From assembly GCF_021869535.1 (NCBI RefSeq), contig NW_026262701.1:47123278-47187277 (forward strand): a stretch of 64,000 nucleotides of DNA, written 5' to 3'. Source of the DNA: Mytilus californianus (taxonomy: Eukaryota > Mollusca > Bivalvia > Mytilida > Mytilidae). A model generated the notes under the pieces. The model had not been told where the DNA came from and did no database searches. It was given only the letters and a program-made list of their open reading frames with translations. Below are positions 34,984 to 44,754 of the stretch, one piece after another (position 1 is the first letter of the stretch; every line of letters starts with the position of its first letter). Both the position numbers and the translations under genes were made by a program.

Positions 34984-35690
34984 ATTACACGGACACTTTT
35001 TAACTATAGGATCAATCGTGCATTAGTGAGTTGATAAGGATTTTATCTTTTGATAAGATTTGATTTTTTTATATATATTTCCTGTCTTTTTTATTGAAAT
35101 AAAAACGTCGGTATCATCATTTCTTTACTTTCAGCATTGTCCAGAATACTATTTATGTCCATATAGTGAAAACAAATACATTTACGGACCGACCATTTAG
35201 CTTCAAAAGGGGGGTTTGTTCTTTTCTGAGTAAGAAAATTATTTAGTTTTTCAACGCTATCACCCAAATATTTTTTTTTCGAAATTAGCACTATTATATA
35301 CGGTATTCGGAAAATCAGGAATCAAAACACTATTTTGTCATCTGCTTGACCACAATATATTTTTTCTCATAAAATTGGGGATCAAAATATCTTTTTTTAG
35401 GAAAAAACCATAACCCCCCTTTTGAAGTCAGTAAATGGTCAACCCCTTAGTGTACTGATATGAAAAGTAATTTACTGGAATTGTCTGAAAAAAAAATATT
35501 GATGCTAACGTAAATATTTTAATAAAAAAAAAGACAGGAAATATGTCGGTGAAACAAAAACTTCAAATCTTATTGAAATTTAAAGTGCCCTTGAACTCAC
35601 TGATCATGCACGAGTGATTCTATTCATAAAAAGTGTCCGTGTAACAACTAAAAAGTGTCCGTGTATCATCTAAAAAGTGTCCGTGTAACA
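34984..35690. mobile_element. TIR element with nested inverted repeat
   Basis: Outer inverted repeat of about 110-130 bp (34984-35100 against 35520-35645), beginning 'ttacacggacactttttaac'. The terminal block 'taaaaagtgtccgtgta' then occurs three times in a row (35635-35690). Inside lies a second inverted repeat, 'gaccatttagcttcaaaagg' (about 35188) against its inverse (about 35415-35440), so one fold-back sits in another. Confidence 0.8.
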
Positions 35691-36457
35691 CCCGTTAATG
35701 TACTGTTTTTCTATAGCTCTGCTGGGGGCAAAGTCGTACAACTCTATCTATAATTATATTTAAGATAATAACCAAAAACTGCAAAATTTCCTTAAAATTA
35801 CCAATTCAGGGACAGCAACCCAACAACGGGTTATCTGATTCGTCTAAAAAATTCAGGGCAGATAGATCTTAACCTGATGAACACTTTAATCCCGTCAGAT
35901 TTGCTCTAAATGCTTTAGTGTCAGAAATTTAAGCCAAAAACTGCATTTTACCCGTATGTTTTATTTTAAGCCATGTCGGCCATGTTGGTTGGCAGGCGGG
36001 GTCATCAAACACATTTTAAAACTAGTTACCCTAACTATGATTGTGGCCAAGTTTGGTTAAATTTGGCCCAGTAGTTTCAGAGGAGAAGATTATTGTAAAA
36101 GTTAACGGACGATGGACGACGGACGCCAAGTGATGAGAAAAGCTCAATTGGCCCATTGGGCCAGGTGAGCTAATAAAAAGCGGTTCTCAAACAGCTATCT
36201 ATAAACCAACAAATAGGTATCTAAAAAAGATATGGGAAACTAAAAAATTGAGTCTATTAAAAAAAGCTCAGCATAAAACAGAAGTTATGCCGAATGCGTC
36301 GCCACGCTGAATTCTATAAATAGCAAAAATATATAACTAAACAATTGATAGCTCCTTTTTATCATTTTATTTGGGTGTAAAAACGTTGACCGAAGCACAT
36401 TTTGTATGAAGCGTGGACTTCGAAGCGCTTCACACTAAAAATGTGCGCACGATCACC

Positions 36458-36604
36458 TATAAAACTATATAAAGGAATTATCAATTCTTATAATTACATT
36501 TTTATGCTATAACCATGAAATTGAGAGTTGTATTATCAAGCTTTTCGGTTGTTTTTCTATGGACTGTTTTAATCTTGTCATGTATAGCACATGCAGTCAT
36601 ATAG
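36458..36604 (+). CDS. TATA box and signal-peptide first exon, copy 2
   Basis: TATAAAA (36458) and TATATAAAG (36466) lie about 50 bases before an ATG at 36515. The ORF begins MKLRVVLSSFSVVFLW and ends IAHAVI at a TAG (36602-36604). The 29 residues look like a complete signal peptide with cleavage after AHA. A weak donor (GCA|GTCATA) at 36596 would allow splicing onward. The next exon was not identified, so the gene is unknown, and it could be a relic. Confidence 0.4.
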
Positions 36605-37051
36605 CTGTTGTATTTTGTACATCATCATCATCATCATACTTGATTTCCTCCTATAGAGATTGACAAAAGACAACAGGCATATATGTACAATCATAAAGTT
36701 TTGAAATCATAAAATTAGAAATGTTACTTAATACTTTGGATGGAAAAGTATTTACAGTCTACATTTAGTATTTTAGAAAGAAAAATACTTCCTTAAGGAC
36801 TTCCAAGCAGAAAACCTGAAATGGTCTCGTCTGGTTTTGAAACCAGTGTGTATACGAAATTGTCACCAGTCAATTCTGTTAATACATTATATAGCAAGAG
36901 TCTGTGTGTTTGAAGTTCTCTGCACAGACTTATTTGATGGTTCAGGGTATCTTGGACAAAGTGTCCACACAATTTGCAGTTTCCGCTAATCGGGGGAGTA
37001 GTCCAAAGTTTAGCTACATGTTTCGCGGTTAAAAGTCTGCCAGTAGTTTTT

Positions 37052-37103
37052 GTCGAGCCTGCGACTTTTGTCGCAGAAAGCTCGACATAGGGATAGTGAT
37101 CCA

Positions 37104-37151
<48 letters not shown>

Positions 37152-38280
37152 TTAGCTAACTTCTTAAAAGCTTTATACTTTAGAAGCTAGAAGACCTGGA
37201 TGCTTCTTACTTTATATATAGATGCCTTATGTTACGAAGTTTCCGTCTGTCATATGTCCATTGTCCTTGACCTCATTTTCATGGTACAGTGACTAATTGA
37301 AAAAAAGTCAACATTTTTTGTAATGTTAATTTCTTTCTTATTATGAGTAATAGGATAACTATATTTAGTATGTGCGTACCTTGCAAGGTCCTCATGCCCG
37401 TCAGACAATTTTCATTTGACCTCGACCTTATTTCATGGATCAGTGAACAAGGTTAAGTTTTCGTGGTCAAGTCCATATATCAGATACTATAAGCAGTAGG
37501 TCTACTATATTTGGTATATGGAATGATTGTAAGGTATACATGTCCAACTGGTAGGTGTCATCTGACCTTGACCTCATTTTCATGGTTCAGTGGTCAAAGT
37601 TAAGTTTTTGAGTTTTGGTCTTTTTTTCTAATACTATATGCAATAGGTCAACTATAAATGGTGTATGGAAATATTTTATGATGTACATGTCAGTCTCACA
37701 GGTTTTATTTGACCTTGACCTCATTTTCACGGTTCATTTCTCAGTGTTAAGTTTTTGTGTTTTGCTCTGTTTTTCTTCAACTATAAGCAATAGATCAACT
37801 ATATTTGATGTATGAAGGGATTGTAAGGTGTATATGTCTGTCTGGCAGGTATCATCTGACCTTGACCTCATTTTCATGGTTCATTGGTCAATGTTAAGTT
37901 TTCATGGTTTAGTTTGTTTCTTAGATACTATAAGCAATAGGTCAACTATATTTTAGGCCTAAATTGATTGTAAGGTGTACATGTCTGTCTGGCATGTTTC
38001 ATCTGACCTTGACCTCATTTTCATTGTTCATTGGTTAATGTTAAGTTTTGTTGTTTAAGACTGTTTCTTAGAAACAATAAGCAATAGGTCAACTATGTTT
38101 GGTTTATTGAATGATTGTAAGGTGTACATGTATTTCTCGTTTGGTTTATCTGACCTTGACCTCATTTTCTTGGATCATGTTAAGTTTATGTGTTACTTGT
38201 AGTAAAGCTTTGTTTTTAGGACTATCAACATAAAATCAAAGGTTGGTAAAGAAGGCGAGACATTTCAGCGTGTGCACTCT
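37052..38280 (+). mobile_element. Non-autonomous element: hairpin, (GGC)n, 145-bp tandem core
   Basis: Begins with a hairpin ('gtcgagcctgcgac' pairing with 'gtcgcagaaagctcgac', 37052-37086). A (GGC) run of about 15 units follows (37104-37150), then seven tandem units of about 145 bp. The block 'gaccttgacctcattttcat' recurs near 37268, 37420, 37564, 37710, 37858, 38004 and 38152. It ends near 'cagcgtgtgcactcttg'. No ORF. The layout is again leader, microsatellite and tandem core. Confidence 0.65.
37104..37150. repeat. (GGC)n microsatellite
   Basis: Uninterrupted GGC repeat of about 15 units, strikingly GC-rich against an AT-rich background. Confidence 0.95.
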
Positions 38281-38819
38281 TGTTTTATATTGCCACAGGA
38301 AATCATAGTCATTGCTAACAGACAATCTGAGAAATCTGATAAAATTGTTGTCTCTACGCATTCGCTTTTAACATTTACTATTGGAGTGTATCACGATTGT
38401 GATCAGCAAAAGAACATTACGGATTTTGATGAAAAATTAAAAAAAGGCCATGTAAGGTTATTATATGTGTATAACAAAAATCAACATCTGACGACATTTG
38501 TTAATATAGTCTGGACATGCACATGCACATACGAACCGATTTAATGATATATGTAATCAGAAATAGATAACGTCCATGTATATTTTACGAGTGCCTTTAT
38601 TGTAAACGGATACAGAATTTGCAAACAGTAAATCAATGAGGTAGCCAAAAGATCAATTTCTCCTTAATTTGTTTCACAGAGATATTTTCTGAAACTCCAT
38701 CAATCCTTACCAAAATTCACAGTATAATCGATAAATATCTGTACACTTTCTCGTTTCTCGGTTTTTATATAGATTAGACCGTTGGTTTTCCCCTTTGAAT
38801 GGTTTTACACTAGTAATTT

Positions 38820-38965
38820 TTGGGGCCCTTTATAGCTTGCAGTGCGGTGTGAACCAAGGCTCCGTGTTGAAGACCGTACTTTGACCTATAATGGTTTACT
38901 TTTACAAATTGTGACTTGGATGGAGAGTTGTTACCTTGGCACTCATACCACATCTTCTTATATCT
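38820..38965 (+). repeat. Common repeat tail
   Basis: 'acttggatggagagttgtta' and 'actcataccacatcttctta' match 7645-7690 and are related to 31700-31745. Confidence 0.7.
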
Positions 38966-39499
38966 ACCTACCGTTTACTTGAAACTGTGTAGAAACCATC
39001 ATATGCCTTCAATATACATCGATGACGTCAGAATGATTAGAGTTATTTTAATTTATTCTAACAGTAATGCTCCAGAGATGTTGTAGAAGAATATCACATT
39101 AAACCATATCTAAAAATTCAAATATCTGAGTGCTCAATAACATTTTTTTTTAGATATGTCAAAAGCATATTAAAAAGGTACGTAGATACCACAGTCCTGC
39201 GCAATAAAAACAATTAGTTCAAGAAACAATGAAATCATTTTGATCCAAAGAAAAAAAATAACAAACAAAAAAGATAACAACACAGTAAACAGATATCTTT
39301 AGATTAAGCAAAACGAATCACCACATTTGTCATCTACATTTTTATATCAACGTAAAGCAATCTCGAAAACAGATATGTAGTATAATCGAATCTGCAGATA
39401 TGACGGTGGAGTGTATATTATAGATTCAAAACATTTTCCTAGTTGATTCTTTTCTAATAAGGCAGATAGTCACCATTATGATTCCAAATCAACTCATTA

Positions 39500-40010
39500 T
39501 AGATACCAGGCTTATAACATTTAATACGCCAGACGCGCGTTTAGTCTACAAAAGACTCACCAGTGACGTTCGAATCAAAAAAGTTAAAAAGGCTATAATA
39601 ATATAAAGTTAGAAGTTGAAGAGCATTGACGACCAACCATTCCGAAAGGTTTTGCAAAATACAGCTAAGGCTATCTATTCCTGGGTAGAAAATCTTTAGT
39701 ATTTTGAAAAATTCAAAGTTTTGTAAACAGTTTATTTATAATAATGATTGTAGAGAAAAGTCGGTTCTCAATATCAGAATGTATTCACTTCTAAAAATGT
39801 CATACAAGTGAGAGGTTATAATTAGCTAGCTATAAAACCAGGTTTAATCCATCATTTTCTACAAAAGATAATGCCTGTACCAAGTCAGGAATAGGACAGT
39901 TGTTTTCTATTCGTTTGATGTGTTTGAGCTTTTGATTTTGCCATTTGATAAGGGACTCTTCGTTTTGAATTTTCGTTGGAGTTCGGTATTTTTGTTATTT
40001 TACTTTTTTT
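39500..40010 (+). repeat. Dispersed repeats, including one that is inverted at 43630-43835
   Basis: 39520-39720 has 'cgccagacgcgcgtttagtc' and 'aaaagactcaccagtgacgt'. 39800-40000 ('acaagtgagaggttataatt', 'ggtttaatccatcattttct', 'ctttgataagggactctt'-like) is matched in opposite orientation at 43630-43835. Confidence 0.65.
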
Positions 40011-40794
40011 TCTACCGCCAGACATAGATTGTCTTAGCAGTATTTGGCACAATTCATCGGAATTTAGGTTTAAAATGCTCTTCCACGTAGTATTTGATTT
40101 TGACCTTTCAACTGTTTATTTCAAGGTGTAATACCTGTAACCACCATTGTTTTTCCCATATTAGTCTTTTTTTAAATTTGCACTTTTCAAAAAATTGTTC
40201 AGAATTTATCTTTGTTTCAAATAAAGAAATACTTGGCAGGAGTAAAGATTTATCCTGTCCAGTACTACAGACAAAATTTCACATGACATTTCATTGCATA
40301 TAAGATAATAACCATCACTGGAAGTTAACCAATCAAATTTCCACCCCTTATTTTCCCGTTTACAAGCTTTAGTAACTAAGTAACCTCAAGTTTCCAATTA
40401 TTTTTGTAGAAACACCAAATAAAAAAAGATTGGTGCTTTGAAACACCTAAGATATATGTTTATGACTCAGAAATTGTTTACTGCAATGAAATGTAGGATT
40501 AATTTCATACAGCTGTCAAATTCAAGGTAATATTTTTGTCGACCCTTTTTCGTATGCAACCGGATGTGACGTACTGTGATTTTGTGGTATTACATCCCAA
40601 GCGTTACTGATGTGTCCTATGTAGACGAGACGCCAGTCTAAAATATAAACCTGTAATCTTTTATGAGTTTTTACATGATGAGTTATCAATCATGTCACAC
40701 TAATAACATTATCCAAACAAAACAAAACAAAACAAAATATGTAACAAAATATTTAAGATTTTAATCACTCTGTACATCACTGTTTATTTATAAT

Positions 40795-41095
40795 AGGGCG
40801 TTCGGGAGCTGCCATTTGATTTTTATGGGGGGGGGGGGGGGGGGCTAGCCTGTCTGCCTTTTTATTTTTCACCCTATTCGGTCCTGCCTTTTTTTTAGTT
40901 TATCCTGACTCTTTTTTACATAAATTGTCATCCTGCCTTTTATTTTGCAAAGTGTCTCATCCTGCCTTTTTTTTTCACTCAAAACTCCTGTCCTGCCTAT
41001 TTTTTTCAAATTTCATCCTAGCCTTTTCCAGGACAGAGATTACAACTAAAAAAAATTCCATAAAAATCAAATGGTAGCTCCCTAAGCGTCTCCTG
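40795..41095. mobile_element. TIR element with G-run
   Basis: Ends 'gggagctgccatttgatttt' and its inverse 'aaaatcaaatggtagctccc' about 300 bp apart. Inside are an 18-base G run (40829-40846) and five or more 'tcctgcctttttttt' units. The end motif is also seen, diverged, at 34510. Confidence 0.8.
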
Positions 41096-42094
41096 CTAGG
41101 CATGCACCATCCCCCATGTGAATCATCACTGAGTAAAAGTGTTACAATCGGGAATAGGACGGAGTCGGTAAACTGAATTACAGATCGAATGACTATACTG
41201 GTATCTAGTAGAGTTCGATAACATAATCAGTTCACTGGTTATCAAAACTTACACATTTTACTTCGAATTCACCAGACTGAGACTACTAAAACATATATGT
41301 GTTCTAGTATTCTCAGATTGAAAGGTAAATCAGCTACAATATAATAAATTTGGATAAATGTGTGTTACCTTTGCAGCTTTGTATTTTAAAATCCATTAAA
41401 GATACCAGTCTTTGTACGCAAAACGCTCATATTGTCTACTTAAAATACACAAGTTGGGTCTTGAATCAAAACACTTCGATGGCGAATTCAATTACGGAGT
41501 TAAAGAAAATTAATTACTTAAAACTATCAATTCCAAAATATTCCCAAATAAATCGTAGGCCATCTATGCCAGGGGATATGTCAGTGAAACGAAATAAAGG
41601 TAAAAATTCGAATGTGCGGTCCTCAATAAGGCTTGGGCAAAAGTCCAAAGGGCATTGTTTTTTTAGCAATTTGGTTTTGATAGTTAACATGATAGCATAT
41701 ATTCCAAAGCCTCTCACCAAAAATGAAATCTGAACAATAATGGCTATGTTCATTGCTACTATTGAATTTCAACCAATGATGAAGAACTGATCCTTCCTTT
41801 CATAAACGAAATAGCCAATTTACAAAATTTAAAGTGTCCATTCAAAACAACCTTATATATTCTGGGTCCGTCAAATACTCCAGGAATTTTTTCCCCAAAT
41901 TATACACTTAGTTTATCAACAATAAACCGGGATTGAGAGTTACTGAGAAACTATCTACTCAGGGGCGGTGTGAATCTGATGTGGATATCTACAATTTCCA
42001 AACATTTGTAAGAGTACGTACAATTTATGTCTCTTTCCTCGTACAAAAGTATAGAATAGTTGACTTCTCTCATTTAGCCAAACTTCCGAAATAT

Positions 42095-42740
42095 CGAATT
42101 CCCCAACCCATCAACTGGAGCAGTAAACCAAACCTGGGCACTTTATCTGAATTGATAAAACTGTTCGGGCATGCATTCATAAGTTCTTTCAAAATGTACG
42201 ATGGGTATTCCTTGTGCACCCCTTCTGGCCAACGTGTTGCTGTGCCCCTTTGAAGCAGAATTCAGAAAGAACTTTATCAAATACAAAAATCATCTTGCAA
42301 GGTTCTTTAATTTCACTTGTGGTCGCATTTGTATCATTGACGTTAGAATACTGCAGATACAGCTAGGTCTGTTGTGGGTTTTGCACCTGCAAATTGGAAC
42401 TGATGGATGATTGGGAACTGAACTTTAAGACATACGGTAATTATCAAATTGTGAATTTCCCATTTTTGTGTAGCAACATTGAAGCAGCACCTTTTCGGTT
42501 TGAAGGACAAGAGTTTCCTATCTCGATTTCTTTGGTAGAGGATTGTTGCTATCAAGAAGTTCTTAATAGTAGGGTTAATTCGTCTTTTCCAAAGTTTACC
42601 GGCACTATCATGATTTGTTACAGATGAACAAGATATTTTCCACTTGCTATTTACACAATGCGTCTTTTTTATTCTCAAGACATACCAAATGTTGTTGATG
42701 AACCAACGATTTGTACGACACATGTTATAAGTGGAACATG
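42095..42740 (+). pseudogene. Decayed Penelope-like reverse transcriptase fragment
   Basis: Short pieces in different frames resemble the reverse transcriptase at 44767. Bases 42201 on read MGIPCAPLLANVLL, aligning with the GIPMGTNCAPLIADLF motif. Bases about 42430 on read NYQIVNFPFLCSNIEAAP, aligning with the NYPFLDGDVPLSPSYG region. Frameshifts and missing segments show a long-dead copy; the catalytic YLDD is not found. Confidence 0.6.
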
Positions 42741-43167
42741 AATAAATACCCTTCCGGATCACCCAATGTTATCTTGATTTAAGGTAGGCTTCGTATTGTT
42801 TTAGATTTTAGTTATATTATTTTTGTTTGTTTTTGTTTTAGTATAGTTGTCGTTTTTCCACACTCCTTTGTACCTTTTTCCATTTTTGAATTAAAAATTA
42901 TATCTATAACCATTACACATATGTATTGCTCTATGTAGATCGTATGTGTACTTCCATCTAATCAGTTTATATATACATTTCTCTATCTATAGAGATTGTA
43001 CATGTATAACATTGATGTTCTTATCTTATCCTATAGGTTGAACTGATACAAATTGTTTAGCCTGTGTACTAATCAGTGATATACAAATAGTTATATGTTT
43101 TCAAAAGATATTGCTTCTTGTATACATTCGTTCATCAATAAGTCCATATTTACAAGAACTTTACTCT

Positions 43168-43340
43168 TCTGATTTTGTTTTTGTTCGTTTGTCTACTCCC
43201 CACCCCCTCTGATTCTGTTTTTGTTCGTTTGTCTACTCCCCACCCCATCTGATTCTGTTTTTGCTCGTTTGTCTACTTCCCACCCCCTCTGATTCTGTTT
43301 TTGTTCGTTTGTCTACTTCCCATCCCCTCTGATTCTGTTT
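43168..43340. repeat. 40-bp tandem repeat x about 4.3
   Basis: Unit containing 'gattctgtttttgttcgttt' and 'gtctactccccacccc'. Repeats begin at 43171, 43211, 43251, 43291 and 43331 with few changes. Confidence 0.95.
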
Positions 43341-43629
43341 TATTTTGTTCTGGTACTAATGAAAAGAAATATGAGCAAAATTTATCCAGAATTAGTTATC
43401 TCTTAATCAAATAATAATTTTCCACATTGTTAATGACCGATTCTTGCATAAAGCTTGTACTCAGTAACAAAATTAGGTATCTCTTCTGAAGGCTCATCAA
43501 AGTCAATAACATGTATTACAAATGTTGAATAATTATGTATTTGGAAACTGTAGTAAAAAGAGAACTGTCTTCACCTGACCTAATAATAGGCCAATGTGAA
43601 CATTTTCCATCACTTGACATTCAAGTAAA

Positions 43630-43835
43630 ATATCAAAAATACCGAACTCCAAGGGAAATTCAAAACGCAAAGTCCTTTATAAAATAGCAAAATCAAAAGC
43701 TCAAAGACATCTAACGAATGAAAAACAGCTGTCATATTCCTGACTTGGTATAGGGATTTCCGTATGTAGAAAATGGTGGATTAAACCCTGGTTTAATAGC
43801 TAGCCATACCTCTCACTTGTATGACAAACGCATAG
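43630..43835 (-). repeat. Dispersed repeat, inverse of 39800-40000
   Basis: Runs from 'cgaactccaagggaaattca' to 'agccatacctctcacttgta', the reverse complement of the 39800-40000 repeat with moderate divergence. Confidence 0.75.
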
Positions 43836-44289
43836 AATTTATTTCAATAGTCTCATTATGTCCTTTACAATAAAGGGAGAAATAATTTCCAATTCGTTCT
43901 TTTCATGTGTCATACATGTCAACAAGGTACCACCTATCTATACAGTCACTTTCATTTTGATCCTTTCCGAGACATTATGACCAATATATACTCGACATGG
44001 TAAAAATGTTATCAGGAAACTATATTTTAAAAATTTCTTGTTTATTCAAATGGGTGAAATTATGGTCCCTGGGTATTTTTCTTTATTCTTATGTCTTTTC
44101 CTCTGAAACTAAGAGAACACAAGTGCATCATAGTGTGTCAATAGTAGGAACAAACTATAATGCATTAGAAAGGTCAGCACTCTATTCGCCTTGGTGTCAA
44201 TAGTATGGGTACTAAGGAACAAAAAATGAAAACAGATACCATAGTTATATGAGACTACACGTGTTCAAATCTCGTAACAAGTCACTGTA

Positions 44290-44410
44290 ACAAACAATAA
44301 CTGAGGGAATCGCATGAACTCCGAAATGGATCGATATCAGGACCGTGAAAATGGTAAGCGTCTCCTGCTATGCATCACCGGCACAGTATGTCACAATCGG
44401 GAAAAATTAA
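44290..44410 (+). repeat. Third copy of a segment at 62823-62930
   Basis: 'ctgagggaatcgcatgaact' and 'gtaagcgtctcctgctatgc' match 62838-62915, and the latter also matches 41090-41105. Confidence 0.65.
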
Positions 44411-44754
44411 AACAATTCATTCTATTACCATACAGTGCTTGTTGCTTGGTGTATAAATTAAGAGTTTCCTTGTTAAAACTTTTCAATGGTGCCAGGCTTA
44501 TAAACTATTATCAACTTATCTTGAAAAGTAATAGAGTAGAAGCTGTAAACAATAGTGCTAAATGACTTCTTATACATGTTAAATGACAGTTTGGACTAAA
44601 CTTTTCAAGTATATACATTAAATCGGGTACAGAGTGTTTCAAATGAAGAGAAATCAAACAAAAAACGCAAAAATGCAATACTATTAGCACCAATTATACA
44701 ATCGTAAAAATGGAAGCTATTGTAGGAATGACGCGCTGCCAATTTAGCTCTTGA

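Larger units (their letters stand above)
33443..36172 (+). mobile_element. Dispersed element interrupted by fold-back insertions
   Basis: Start 'aaactagagtctctcaagag', then 'cctgtgtcgctcacc'. End: a 'ggacgatggacgacggacgc' tract, then 'ggcccattgggccaggtgag'. Internal blocks such as 'ggccaagtttggtt' and 'atttggccca(g)tagtt' occur on both sides of the insertions. The two ends are those of one repeat family, so the 34023-34210 palindrome and the 34984-35690 TIR element are probably later insertions. Confidence 0.55.
39340..42090 (+). repeat. Diverged paralogous block, left copy
   Basis: Segments 39340-39450, 41098-41290 and 41528-42075 match, in order, 62255-62365, 62885-63005 and 63044-63590. 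Shared blocks include 'atg(a)cggtggagtgtatatt', 'gccaggggatatgtc.gtga' and 'ggggcggtgtgaat.tgatg'. Unrelated repeats separate the segments in this copy. No convincing coding exon is conserved between the two. Confidence 0.65.

Noticed and set aside
38961-39010. Possible minus-strand exon reading LKAYDGFYTVSSK before a GTAGGT donor
   Set aside because: No convincing acceptor upstream and no neighbouring exon; kept only as a weak possibility.
41350-41733. 127-codon ORF
   Set aside because: The aligned right-hand copy (63044-63200) does not preserve the frame.
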